From a virus: DNA of 52,396 nt. The stretch lies in IMG/VR virus record IMGVR_UViG_3300036829_000063, positions 1 through 52,396 of that record; one strand, 5' to 3'. Position numbers and translations under genes: made by a program. The notes under the pieces were generated by a model, which was given only the letters and a program-made list of their open reading frames with translations, had not been told where the DNA came from and did no database searches. Positions 1-8,161 of the stretch are shown one piece after another (position 1 is the first letter of the stretch; each line of letters starts with the position of its first letter).

Positions 1-530
1 GCCAGCTCCCGGTCCAGAGGCCGGAACACATCCAGGTCGATCATGTGAGGCACATACAGCGCCCGGGTGTGCCCAGCCGCCTTGATCAGCTCCAGGCCGT
101 GACGAGACATAGCGATCGGGCGGAGCCTCGTCCCCTCCAGGAGAGCCTGATCCGCCACGCCCAGCTCATCCTCCACATCCACCGGCATCCACGCCGCCAC
201 CGGAATCCTGGCCATCAGGCACTCCAGGACCGCGCTCTCTGGCATCACCCACGCATCCATCAGCATCAGGACCAGATCCGCCTGGACACTCTTGGCGTGC
301 TTAGCCATCACATCCGCGCCGTACTCCGCCCGGCCCATCGGGAGAACCGTGATCCCCTCCCACGTCGTAGCCGAGCCCTGGAGCCCGTAGAACGCCCCGA
401 TGACCACCCGGTAACCCAGCTTGGTCAGCTCCCGGGCCAGAGTCGCGCACTGGGTGCCATACCCAGACCCCACCCACGGGGCATTGCTGTGAATGTAGAT
501 GGTCTTGGACTGGCCCTCGGGGCTAGTCAT
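1..530 (-). CDS. GT4-like glycosyltransferase, N-terminal part (3' end outside window)
   Basis: Read by eye from the ATG at 530; the frame stays open to base 1, giving about 176 residues. The N-terminus reads IYIHSNAPWVGSGYGTQ, followed by a helix ending ELTKLGYRVVI. This is the sugar-acceptor Rossmann half of GT-B family 4 glycosyltransferases, in which the glycine-rich GSGYG loop is typical. MPVDVEDELG and the later IAMSRHG/YVPHMIDLDVF segments also fit GT4 enzymes, where a VPHGVD-like motif precedes the nucleotide-sugar half. The donor-binding domain would lie beyond the window. The start overlaps the stop of the upstream gene by 8 bases. It lies just downstream of the capsid gene, so virion protein glycosylation is one possibility and surface or DNA glycosylation another; the substrate cannot be read from sequence. 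Confidence 0.8.
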   Translation of the reverse strand, partial: MTSPEGQSKTIYIHSNAPWVGSGYGTQCATLARELTKLGYRVVIGAFYGLQGSATTWEGITVLPMGRAEYGADVMAKHAKSVQADLVLMLMDAWVMPESAVLECLMARIPVAAWMPVDVEDELGVADQALLEGTRLRPIAMSRHGLELIKAAGHTRALYVPHMIDLDVFRPLDREL

Positions 531-945
531 CGTAGGAGAGCTGAATCAGCAGAGGAGTGAGGCTCCCGCCGTCGAACCCGGCCACCGGGGGAGTCTCCAG
601 CCACACCCGGCCACGCTGGTCCAGCCACCCAACCTGGCGCATCCGGATTGGGGCCACCAACTTACTGGCCTCATCCTCCGTGAACGGCCCCGCAACACGG
701 CCCAGCGCCGTGAAGTCAACCGAAGCGCTCAGAGACAGCCCAGTCTCCCAGCACGGCACATCCCCCGCCGTCCTACCGGGAGCCCCATCCTCGGGCGTTG
801 CCTGGTGTTCACTGCGCACCACTTCCCCGCTGTTCTCCTGAGCCCTGGCCGTGGCCTTGGCCAAGCCGCCGTACATCGGCCGCACCAGCGCCGGGTCAGC
901 GTGGGGAAGCTCCGGGCCTGGACGTGGATCATTCTCAGTCGCCAT
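523..945 (-). CDS. hypothetical protein downstream of capsid gene
   Basis: 140 residues, start chosen at the ATG (MATENDPRPG) that follows a GGAGAGGAAA ribosome-binding leader; a longer upstream start would run into the preceding hairpin. I do not recognise a family. The first half is polar and probably disordered (Pro, Glu, Ala rich). The second half (SLSASVDFTALGRV onward) looks like a small beta-rich domain with VGWLDQRGRVWLE. It lies between the capsid coding region and the glycosyltransferase, and is translationally coupled to the latter. A head-associated or decoration role is a guess from position only. Confidence 0.7.
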   Translation of the reverse strand: MATENDPRPGPELPHADPALVRPMYGGLAKATARAQENSGEVVRSEHQATPEDGAPGRTAGDVPCWETGLSLSASVDFTALGRVAGPFTEDEASKLVAPIRMRQVGWLDQRGRVWLETPPVAGFDGGSLTPLLIQLSYDD

Positions 946-973
946 GGGTCTATTTCCTCTCCGGAATACCGAA

Positions 974-1001
974 CGGGGCCAGACCATCCGGCCCGGCCCC
1001 G
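974..1001 (-). terminator. hairpin after the capsid coding region
   Basis: CGGGGCC (974-980) pairs with GGCCCCG (995-1001) across a 14-base loop, 26 bases past the stop of the portal-protease-capsid frame. There is no clear T-run. It probably attenuates or ends the head-gene transcript before the next gene. Confidence 0.5.
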
Positions 1002-1026
1002 CTCAGATTACCGCTACGCGTGGTGG

Positions 1027-4000
1027 TTAGCGGACCACCAGCATCTTGAGCGCCGCCGCCGCCCTGATCATGGAGTTGTTCCTCCACCAGCAGAAGTAGC
1101 CCCGCTGGCCGGTCGGGTAGCCCACACCGGACCCAGCGGTTGCCTGCTGGAAGAGCTGGGGCACAAGCTCCATGTTCATGCCCACCCGGTCCACGATCAA
1201 GAACCCGGTCTTGAAGTCCCCGAAGATCAGGATCTTCTTGCCCGAGGTCGTGGCCGTGTCCATCGTGGACAGCTCACGCGCCGGGTAGCCCACGAGCTGG
1301 GGCGGACGCCCCGCACCCAGGTCCACCCACACGTTGGCCATGGTGCCCGTACCGAACTGGCGCACCAGGTCGTAGATGGCCGAGTCCGTCAGGAACTGGC
1401 CACGGCTCCGGAACCGGGGACCGACCGCGTTCTTGACCGCGTACACATCCGCCACCGTGAACGCCGCCGAGCCCGCCGTGAGCACCTGCTGGGCCGTGCC
1501 GAAAGTCGTGATCAGGCCACCCGCGTGGGGAGCCGTCCCATCACCCAGCACGAACCCGTTTGCGCCGGTTGCCTCCTCCTGGTCCTTGGCGTCCGCCAGG
1601 AGACCCATCATCTCGGCCTGGAGCCCGGCCCAGTCACCCTCGATCTCCACGGAGAACGGGATGAACCCCTGGACACGCTGGGGCTTGATCGTGGGCTGGG
1701 TCAGCGTCGGGCTGTTGTCCGTGTTGACCGCGTTCTCAGACCCACGGCTCACGGTCACCCCGGCCGTGTTCACCAGGTCCAGCTCCTTGGAGCTGATCTG
1801 GCGAACATCCGCCATGTCCCGGAGCGGGTTGATCGACCCATCGGAAGTCAGGGTCACGGACGGGTCCAGCTCGAAAGGAACCGCGAAACCGCCGTCAGCC
1901 CCGGAGTTGGTGCTGGTGCCCAGCGCTCCAAGGATCTGCTGGTCCCGAGGGTTGAGCATGTGCGGGCCGCCCGAGCGGAGCGCCAGGCCGAACACCCGGG
2001 AGTACTCCGGGTTACCCGTGGCCAGGATGCGCTGGGCGATCTCGCCGTCCTTGTCCGGCACCCGGGCCAGGAGCTTGGCCACCCGGCCCTGGACCGCCGC
2101 CGTGTCATCGTGGCCGGGGAACTTGGCCCGCTCGATCGCACGGAGCGCGTTGTCCTTGTAGGCCGCCCCCAGCTCGTCCGAGGAGCGCACGGTCTGGCGG
2201 ATGGCCGCCAGGTCGTAGATCTCGCTGCCACGGTCCCGGATGAACGCCGGGGCACCGTACATCGGGGCCGCACCCGGAGCCGCACCCTGGGCCGCACCCG
2301 CCGAGCCGTCGCGCGGGGCGTCACCAGCGAACCCGCCGGCCGCCGCCATCTGGGCCTGGCGGATACCGGCCAGCGCCGCCGCGTTCTCCATCTCGGTGGC
2401 CCGCGCAGCCACGGCCTGGAGGTTGAGCGCGTGGTCGCGCTGTTCCGCCAGGAGCTTCTCCCACTCGCCCTGCATCTCGGTGGGGAACTGGGATGACGGG
2501 TACTGGGCCGCCATGCTGTTGAGCAGGCCCGCGATCTCCTCCACACGGGACCGGCGGCCCTCAATCGTCCACTCCATGGTGGACCCTCCTCCACTTGTAT
2601 GGGTGGCCACCTGACCACCGTCTGGTGACGCCTGGGCGTGAACCGTGGGCGTCGAACCGGCCGCCGATGCCGCCGGGGGCTCATAATCGGGGTTGATGTC
2701 TTTCATCAGCCCCTCCAGCTTGGATCTGGCCGCCGCCTCATTGGTGAGGCCCTGAGCCTGGGGCAGCCGGGACAACGCCTGGCGGACCCCCTCAGCGTTG
2801 GGCGGGCTGTCCGGGGTGTAGCGGTACGGGAGCGCGTAGGCCGCCTGGGTGTTTGGGTCCTCACCGGACCGGCGGCCCGCCGTGATCCCCGCGTAAAACG
2901 CCGCCTTGTCATCAGCCGCCGCACCGTTGGCCCACGCCTTGGCCGCGTCCCATGCCGAGTTGTCCACGCTGGCCGCCCTCGGGAGCTGGGTGGCCGCGTT
3001 AGCCGGCATGGGGACAGCGCCAGTCCCGGTGGCCGGGTTGACCGGGATTGGCCTGAGCTGAGTCCCGTCCTCAGCCCAGTAATCGTGGTCCGTGTCCGTC
3101 CCGGGCTTGGAGTCGTCCTCCCCATCACCGTCCGGGTCGAACTGCCATGTCCCTCCCCGGTAGACCCAGCCGTTGTTATCCCCGGTGGCCGCCTCGGCCG
3201 CCGCTGTGGCCTCGGAGCTGGTGTTGCCCTGAGGCTGAGGCTCCGGGGCCGTGATCACCGGGCCGGGAGACGGCCGCACCCCAGCCGCTATCTGGTCACG
3301 CTCAGCCCGCCGGACAGCCAGGCTCGTGACGCTGGCCGCCACGGGCTCCGCCCCATCCACCTGGCTCTTGTCCGCCCGGCTGGACACGATGATCCCCGTC
3401 AGGAGACCAGCGTCAAGAGCCTGATCCGCCGTATACCAGGTTTCCGCTTGCATCACGGCCCGCCACTCAGCGTCCGTCCCGCCCACCGTCTGGGCCAGTA
3501 CCCGGGCCATCTGCTGGCTCACGGTCTCCAGCCGGGCCGCCATGGCCGTGAGCGCCGCCGCGTTCCCATCGGTGCCGGACCACGCCTCGTGGAGCATGAC
3601 CTGGCTCAGCTCGGCCCCGTAGCGCTCCTCCCCGGCCATCATCAGGAGAGCCGCCGAGGAGGCCGCCAGGCCGTCGTTATAGGTGTTCACGCCCTCACGC
3701 GCAATGAGCGCGTTAAAGATGGCGTACGCGTCGAACACTTCCCCGCCGGGAGAGTTGATGTGGAGATCCACCGCGCCGTCGATCTGGGCCAGGTCCGAGA
3801 TGAACTCCGAGGCCGTGACGCCCCAAAACCCGATCTCGTCGTACACATCCATCCGGGTGGGGCCGCTGGAGCCCTGAGCCTTGGCGTGGATGCGATACCA
3901 GGAGCGCCCCTCCACGCGCTGATGCCTATCCTCACGGGCCATGGCGTGAATCCTTCCCGGCCGACCGTGGCCGTTAGACGTGGCGTTGACCGCTCGGGCC

Positions 4001-5448
4001 GCCGCCGCTTGCCTCGCGCTCGGGGCCGGGGCATCGCCCGAGCCGCTATCTGGGGTGGTCTTGGCCGCATCGGCCGCCGGATCATCAGCCCCCGGAGTCT
4101 CCAGGTTGGGATCAGGCTCACCAGGCCCAGGAGGCTGGAGCTGGATAGAGGTCAACCCGGTGTGCTTGAGCACGCCCCAGTCGTTGGTCCGGACCGCCTC
4201 GGTAACGGTGTCCGGCTCGTAGCCCTCACGGATCAGCGTGGACATGGTGGTGGCCTCGGCCATCTGGACGTTGGCCCGGTCCTGGGCGTCCTGGCGCATG
4301 AACGGGACACGCATGTCATACCAGAGCGTGGCCTGGGGGCTGGGCTTGGTCAGGAGAGGCTCCAGGCTGGCCGCCGCCTCACCCCACAGATCCACCATCG
4401 TGCCGTCAGAGAACCGCCGCCGCGCGCTGTCAAAGTTGCCCGCGTTGAGCGCTGAGCCCTTGAGGCCCTCGGACATGCCAACCCAGCTCGGGGGAACCCC
4501 GGCCGCTGATGCCATCCTCAGCTCAGCGCTGGCCTGGAGGAGCGCATAGTCCATGTCCTTGAAATTGAGGCCCACCGCCACCGGGTCCGCCCCGCCACCC
4601 AGATACATGGTCTTGTATGCGTTGGCGATCCCGGCGTGCTCCTCCTCCAGCAGCTCTATGAACTGGCGCACCCGGTCAATGTCCTGAGCCGCGTCGAACT
4701 TGATAGCCAGGTTGGGCGTGGCCGCGTTGCGGAAAAACTCATCCTTGTGGTCGATGGCCGCCAGGTCTGCGCTCAGCTCCCGCATCACCGGAGTGATCCA
4801 CGACTGGCCCAGCCAGGAACAGTCCGGGTCCGGGATCGGGGCATAGTGCCCGATCTGCTGGGGAAAGAACCACTGAATCTGGCCGCCCGGCGGGCCGTAG
4901 ATGTAGCCCACCCTCTCGATATCCGCCGCCCACGCCGGATTATCCGGGCTCTCCTGAGATCCCAGGACCACGGTCATCCACTGGGGCTCCAGGACAAAGA
5001 TCTGGTTACCGCGCCGCCGCACGTACGCCTGCCCGGCGCTGGACCCATACCACTCCATGCGCTTGAGGAGGCTCTGGGTCGTGCCACCCGGCCACGGCCG
5101 CTCCAGCACCGCCAGTTCTTTGGACCCGTACAGGTCACCAGGCTGGGAGCCGGACATGTTGGTCCACTGGAAACGGGTCTGGCCGAACACCTGGGAACGG
5201 GCCAGGATCAGGGAGAACACCGTCGACGTGTACTTACCGGCCGACCGCTGATCCCGGACGATCTTCTCACGGTTGGTCTTGTTCATGGTGGTGTTGAGCA
5301 AGGGATAGCCCAACCCGCCATATGTCATCCACTGAGCCCACTGGCCAAAGTCCAGGCTCTCGATCGAAGCCCTCAGACTCTCCCGGGACACCCGGCCAGG
5401 GTCCGCCCGGCGGGCCAGCCTCGCCCTAGTCCGGTCGACCGCGCTCAC
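1027..5448 (-). CDS. portal - ClpP-like prohead protease - HK97-type major capsid protein in one frame
   Basis: A single uninterrupted frame of 1473 residues from a GTG start that overlaps the upstream small gene by 23 bases. Residues 1 to about 502 are a phage portal: MTYGGLGYPLLN start, SADLAAIDHKDEFFRNAATP, LKGSALNAGNFDSARRRF. From 503 (MAREDRHQ) comes a ClpP/S14-type prohead protease with DLHINSPGGEVFDAYAI, the Ser region GLAASSAALLMMAG (about 593-606), VMLHEAW with the likely catalytic His (about 620), and TADQALDAGL. A long disordered linker includes an Asp-rich stretch (DPDGDGEDD). From 958 (MEWTIEGRR) a 516-residue HK97-type capsid protein begins with a helical scaffold-like delta region, then the coat domain (GADGGFAVPFELDP, EIEGDWAG, LVGYPARELSTM). 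These three functions are usually separate genes. Two internal ATGs carry good ribosome-binding sites (separate entries), so single proteins may also be made. Functions are secure from family resemblance; the processing route is inferred. Confidence 0.93.
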   Translation of the reverse strand: MSAVDRTRARLARRADPGRVSRESLRASIESLDFGQWAQWMTYGGLGYPLLNTTMNKTNREKIVRDQRSAGKYTSTVFSLILARSQVFGQTRFQWTNMSGSQPGDLYGSKELAVLERPWPGGTTQSLLKRMEWYGSSAGQAYVRRRGNQIFVLEPQWMTVVLGSQESPDNPAWAADIERVGYIYGPPGGQIQWFFPQQIGHYAPIPDPDCSWLGQSWITPVMRELSADLAAIDHKDEFFRNAATPNLAIKFDAAQDIDRVRQFIELLEEEHAGIANAYKTMYLGGGADPVAVGLNFKDMDYALLQASAELRMASAAGVPPSWVGMSEGLKGSALNAGNFDSARRRFSDGTMVDLWGEAAASLEPLLTKPSPQATLWYDMRVPFMRQDAQDRANVQMAEATTMSTLIREGYEPDTVTEAVRTNDWGVLKHTGLTSIQLQPPGPGEPDPNLETPGADDPAADAAKTTPDSGSGDAPAPSARQAAAARAVNATSNGHGRPGRIHAMAREDRHQRVEGRSWYRIHAKAQGSSGPTRMDVYDEIGFWGVTASEFISDLAQIDGAVDLHINSPGGEVFDAYAIFNALIAREGVNTYNDGLAASSAALLMMAGEERYGAELSQVMLHEAWSGTDGNAAALTAMAARLETVSQQMARVLAQTVGGTDAEWRAVMQAETWYTADQALDAGLLTGIIVSSRADKSQVDGAEPVAASVTSLAVRRAERDQIAAGVRPSPGPVITAPEPQPQGNTSSEATAAAEAATGDNNGWVYRGGTWQFDPDGDGEDDSKPGTDTDHDYWAEDGTQLRPIPVNPATGTGAVPMPANAATQLPRAASVDNSAWDAAKAWANGAAADDKAAFYAGITAGRRSGEDPNTQAAYALPYRYTPDSPPNAEGVRQALSRLPQAQGLTNEAAARSKLEGLMKDINPDYEPPAASAAGSTPTVHAQASPDGGQVATHTSGGGSTMEWTIEGRRSRVEEIAGLLNSMAAQYPSSQFPTEMQGEWEKLLAEQRDHALNLQAVAARATEMENAAALAGIRQAQMAAAGGFAGDAPRDGSAGAAQGAAPGAAPMYGAPAFIRDRGSEIYDLAAIRQTVRSSDELGAAYKDNALRAIERAKFPGHDDTAAVQGRVAKLLARVPDKDGEIAQRILATGNPEYSRVFGLALRSGGPHMLNPRDQQILGALGTSTNSGADGGFAVPFELDPSVTLTSDGSINPLRDMADVRQISSKELDLVNTAGVTVSRGSENAVNTDNSPTLTQPTIKPQRVQGFIPFSVEIEGDWAGLQAEMMGLLADAKDQEEATGANGFVLGDGTAPHAGGLITTFGTAQQVLTAGSAAFTVADVYAVKNAVGPRFRSRGQFLTDSAIYDLVRQFGTGTMANVWVDLGAGRPPQLVGYPARELSTMDTATTSGKKILIFGDFKTGFLIVDRVGMNMELVPQLFQQATAGSGVGYPTGQRGYFCWWRNNSMIRAAAALKMLVVR
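2575..2592 (-). promoter_or_regulatory. internal ribosome-binding site and ATG for a stand-alone capsid protein
   Basis: GGAGGAGGG (2592-2584) lies 6 bases before an in-frame ATG (2577) that begins MEWTIEGRR, exactly where the capsid protein should start. Inside a coding frame such a strong site is unlikely to be chance. It would let capsid protein be made in excess over portal. Confidence 0.6.
3940..3956 (-). promoter_or_regulatory. internal ribosome-binding site and ATG for a stand-alone protease
   Basis: GGAAGGA lies 8 bases before an in-frame ATG (3942) that starts MAREDRHQ at the head of the protease domain. It is weaker than the capsid site but well placed, so separate synthesis of the protease-scaffold-capsid part is plausible. 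Confidence 0.45.
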
Positions 5449-5689
5449 GTGCCCGGATTCCCTCCGCGAAGCCCTCCGCGACAGCCGCGCATATCCAAGC
5501 TATGCACTGCCATCCGAACCGGAGCGTCCTGGCGGAGACGTATCCGAGGCAAAACAACACGTTGGTGATCAGGGCCAGTATGGCCTTACCCGTACCCCGG
5601 GCCACCCGGCCCGGCTGGATCTCACGGGCTCGGGCGTCCACGCGCTCCAGCACGACCGACCGCTCATCACCGGCTGGCCACACTGACAT
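5426..5689 (-). CDS. small membrane protein upstream of portal
   Basis: 87 residues from an ATG with GAGGA at the right distance. After a polar N-terminus (VVLERVDARAREIQPGRV) come one long or two short hydrophobic segments (AILALITNVLFCLGYVSA and FGWQCIAWICAAVAEGFA), then a basic tail RARERGRP. One or two membrane spans are likely. The stop overlaps the portal GTG by 23 bases, so the two are translationally linked. A holin-like role is conceivable from size and topology, but its place in the head operon gives no support and no lysin is adjacent. Confidence 0.7.
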   Translation of the reverse strand: MSVWPAGDERSVVLERVDARAREIQPGRVARGTGKAILALITNVLFCLGYVSARTLRFGWQCIAWICAAVAEGFAEGIRARERGRPD

Positions 5690-5766
5690 GGACGGGTCCT
5701 CCCCAAGTGGATCACTGGCTGAGGGCCAGGGTAGCAGCCATATCCCAGCCGGTGGAGTCTGGCGCG

Positions 5767-6117
5767 CTACCCGATGCGCTCCAGCCAGTACCCGCCCACG
5801 CTGGGCAGATAGTCCGTGATCTCATACCGGACCACCAGATTGGTCCCGTTCACCGTCAAGATCCCGCCCACCAGACGGAACCCATCAGGAGCCAGCCCAA
5901 GGTGAGATGGCATCACCGGAGGCTTGATCGTGAACTCAGGCCACCACGCCGGAAACCCCAGGATGTGCCACAGCCGCTCCCCAGAGGTCACGAACTCCAC
6001 CGGAGCCGAGTCGACCACCAGCTCCCCCCACTCCAGCCGCCGCACCACCAGCTCACCCTGAGGGAGATGCTCCAGGTCCACTACCGGCGGGATCTCAGGC
6101 CGGGGCTCACCGCTCAC
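5767..6117 (-). CDS. hypothetical protein between terminase and portal
   Basis: About 116 residues. The start is uncertain: GTG at 6117 overlaps the terminase stop, and GTG at 6126 is also possible. The protein looks beta-rich: LPQGELVVRRLEWGELVV, FVTSGERLWHILGFPAWWPEFTI, LTVNGTNLVVRYEITDYLP. I recognise no family. Position between large terminase and portal suggests a head or packaging role, but nothing in the sequence shows one. The overlap with the terminase gene suggests coupled translation. Confidence 0.65.
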   Translation of the reverse strand: MSGEPRPEIPPVVDLEHLPQGELVVRRLEWGELVVDSAPVEFVTSGERLWHILGFPAWWPEFTIKPPVMPSHLGLAPDGFRLVGGILTVNGTNLVVRYEITDYLPSVGGYWLERIG

Positions 6118-7660
6118 GGCCTCCACGCCTACGGGCCGAGGAGATGATGAACGGGGCAGGGAGGGCCGTGGCCTCACCGTGGATGAACGCATACCGGGCC
6201 AGCGTGACCGCATCCATCGGAGTGACGTCGACAGCATCCGGACCCGTCCCCATTCCCCACGCCCACGCGCCCGCCAGTGGCCGCTTGACCGAGGTCTTAG
6301 CCGCTCCGTCCAGCTCGGTCTGGCCGATGTGCCACACCCGCCGGTTATCCAGGTCGTCCACCAGAGCGCCGCACGCCTGGGCGAACTCACGGGAACCTAC
6401 CAGGATCAGCTCCCGCTTGCGGGGCCGTTTCTTGTCCGCGTGGATGCCCTTTAGCGCCAGGTCATCCTCTGAGATCTTCTCCCGGGCACCAGGAGCGATA
6501 GCCACCGCCACGGCCGCGTGACGCTCGGCCAGGTCCGCTATCTGGTCAATGTGGCCGAGCGCTCCCAGTTCCCGCCAGACCAGCTCCACATGGAGGTCCC
6601 CGTCCTCCCGCCGGCCACACACCGCGATGTAGGTAACCGAGCGGTCCGGAGCGATGGCCGCACCGATCCCCAGCGTTCCCGTGAGCCTGCTCTCCACGTC
6701 CGCCTGGCGATCCCAGACCTCAGGAATCAGGCACTTGAGCGTGATGCTGGACTCATCCCGCCAGCCCATCATCTCCCGGCCATACTCGGCCGGTGTCATC
6801 GACGTTCGCAACGTCAGGAACGTCTCCGGGCGTGCCCGGCCGCCGTACTGAGGATTAGCTATCGCTATCATCTCGGGCTTGTCACAGCCACACCCTGGCG
6901 TCCCCCGCAGATGCTTGCAACGCTTCCCCAGGTCGCACGCTATCTCCGGATCAGGAGCCTTGTACTCCATGTAAAACATCGTGGGATCAGACCCCACCCG
7001 GCCCTGGTCTTGCATGTCCCGGAGCCAGTCCGACTCCGCCTTAGGGTGACTAGATCCCGTGAGGATCTGAGGATCTGCCTGGGCCGTGATCGTGGGCATC
7101 AGCGCGCCAACGTGAGCCGGCTTCACCGCGTAACCCTCATCCAGGATCACCCTCGGGGCCGACAGGGACCGGCCGTTGGCTGGCGTCCGCACCCGGAACA
7201 GCATCCGGCCGCCCCAGATCGTCTCCAGCGTCACGCCCGCGTCGTTGGTGCTGATATCCACGGTCTCCGCCGCCAGGTCCGGGCACCCCAGGATTAGCTC
7301 CCTCATGCCCTCCACCATCTCCTCATACGCCATGGAGTTGTGGGCCGAGTAGACCACCAAAGGAATCTGCTCTACGTAGAGCCAGCCAATCGACGCTTGC
7401 TTGAATAGCCCGGTCTTGCCCGTGGACTGGCGTGGCCCGACGATCACCCCGTGACGGACCGCCAGGAGCCCCTCCTCAGTCCGCCCGAAAATCGCATCCA
7501 ACATGAGCTGTTGCTGATCATCCGGAGGGAACCCAGCCTTGAGGCACAATAGAGCCACGTCCCGCCCGGTCGTCAGCACGTACTCCGGAGAGTGCAGATA
7601 CGCCGGGGGCTTGGGCCTCAGAGGCCGCTCCAGATCAAACGGGATCGGATCAGCCAGCAT
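6107..7660 (-). CDS. terminase large subunit
   Basis: 517 residues, the usual size. It is the ATP-driven DNA packaging motor and headful/cos nuclease acting at the portal. The start at ATG 7660 (MLADPIPF) has GGAGAGG upstream. Walker A is GPRQSTGKT (about 75-83) and Walker B is VILDEG (about 171-176). A Cys cluster (CDLGKRCKHLRGTPGCGC) sits between the ATPase and nuclease halves, as in many actinophage terminases. The C-terminal part shows LDGAAKTSVKRPLAGAWAW and VDVTPMDAVTLARYA, where the last nuclease Asp is expected. Two positions where I expect acidic residues read AAIAPDRS and AIAPGARE, so nuclease Asp residues may be replaced (see findings). The gene overlaps its neighbours on both sides. 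Confidence 0.93.
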   Translation of the reverse strand: MLADPIPFDLERPLRPKPPAYLHSPEYVLTTGRDVALLCLKAGFPPDDQQQLMLDAIFGRTEEGLLAVRHGVIVGPRQSTGKTGLFKQASIGWLYVEQIPLVVYSAHNSMAYEEMVEGMRELILGCPDLAAETVDISTNDAGVTLETIWGGRMLFRVRTPANGRSLSAPRVILDEGYAVKPAHVGALMPTITAQADPQILTGSSHPKAESDWLRDMQDQGRVGSDPTMFYMEYKAPDPEIACDLGKRCKHLRGTPGCGCDKPEMIAIANPQYGGRARPETFLTLRTSMTPAEYGREMMGWRDESSITLKCLIPEVWDRQADVESRLTGTLGIGAAIAPDRSVTYIAVCGRREDGDLHVELVWRELGALGHIDQIADLAERHAAVAVAIAPGAREKISEDDLALKGIHADKKRPRKRELILVGSREFAQACGALVDDLDNRRVWHIGQTELDGAAKTSVKRPLAGAWAWGMGTGPDAVDVTPMDAVTLARYAFIHGEATALPAPFIISSARRRGGRER

Positions 7661-7823
7661 CACGCCGCCTCTCCAGCTCAGCGTCCAGGTGGAGCACCGC
7701 ATCCGCCAAGCCCTGACCCTCCCGGCACCACAAGCCGCCGCTCACATGGCAAGGCTGGCACGCCTGCCGGTGGGCCACGAATCGGTCCAGCGCCCGGTCC
7801 CGCTCGGCCAGGAGATCAGGCAT
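7650..7823 (-). CDS. 57-residue zinc-ribbon-like microprotein
   Basis: Read by eye: ATG at 7823, starting MPDLLAERDRALDRFVAHR, stop overlapping the terminase start. It carries CQPCHVSGGLWC, three cysteines and a histidine in a short span that could hold one zinc. The rest is helical and charged (HLDAELERRRDAG). It overlaps the preceding gene's stop by 8 bases. Such CxxC microproteins are common in actinophage small-gene blocks; no function is known to me. Confidence 0.65.
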   Translation of the reverse strand: MPDLLAERDRALDRFVAHRQACQPCHVSGGLWCREGQGLADAVLHLDAELERRRDAG

Positions 7824-7992
7824 CATCGGGAGCCGCCTCCAACGCGCGCCGCTCCAGCTCCTCGGCCGTCAGGCCCTCCCGGCCACACGCCAGCGCATCC
7901 GCCATCTCGTCATGCATCCACGCGTCGTCGTCATCCCACCGACCCTGGCCGCCGCACCCCGGAGCCCGGCACGCGCTCGGCTGGCTACTCAC
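7816..7992 (-). CDS. 58-residue hypothetical protein
   Basis: The start is set at GTG 7992 because GGAGG lies 7 bases upstream and the GTGAGTAG overlap with the upstream stop is compact; a longer ATG version at 8019 would run far back into that gene. Two cysteines occur close together (CRAPGCGGQG), then an acidic stretch (WDDDDAWMHDEMADAL) and a helix (LTAEELERRALEAA). Function unknown. It belongs to a string of four coupled small genes upstream of terminase. Confidence 0.6.
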   Translation of the reverse strand: MSSQPSACRAPGCGGQGRWDDDDAWMHDEMADALACGREGLTAEELERRALEAAPDDA

Positions 7993-8161
7993 CGCGCATC
8001 CTCCGCCGGGCCAGCTCATCCCGGGCCAGCTCCGCCCGGCTAGCGTTGAGATATTCCTTGAGCGCCGCCAGCTCCTCGTCCATCGCCCGGTACAACTCCC
8101 GGGACGGAGACCGCACCACCCCCAGCCGGACTAGGAGCCGATAGAACAGGTCAGCTAGCAC
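7985..8161 (-). CDS. 58-residue hypothetical, amphipathic helical
   Basis: Starts at GTG 8161, overlapping the upstream stop by 11 bases. LADLFYRLLVRLGVV is followed by a charged helix LYRAMDEELAALKEYLNASR and a very basic end (RRRMRG). It looks like a short coiled-coil protein. No family recognised; coupled to the genes on both sides. Confidence 0.6.
   Translation of the reverse strand: MLADLFYRLLVRLGVVRSPSRELYRAMDEELAALKEYLNASRAELARDELARRRMRGE

Noticed and set aside
499-2496. A 665-residue plus-strand frame opposite the capsid region
   Set aside because: Low-complexity, Arg/His/Gly-rich product mirroring the minus-strand capsid gene; high GC keeps antisense frames open. The capsid frame has clear family motifs.
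2638-4455. A 605-residue plus-strand frame opposite portal/protease
   Set aside because: Same antisense GC effect; no ribosome site, no recognisable domain.
5426-5689. Holin call for the small membrane protein before portal
   Set aside because: Topology fits, but no lysin is adjacent and the gene is embedded in the head operon; left as membrane protein only.
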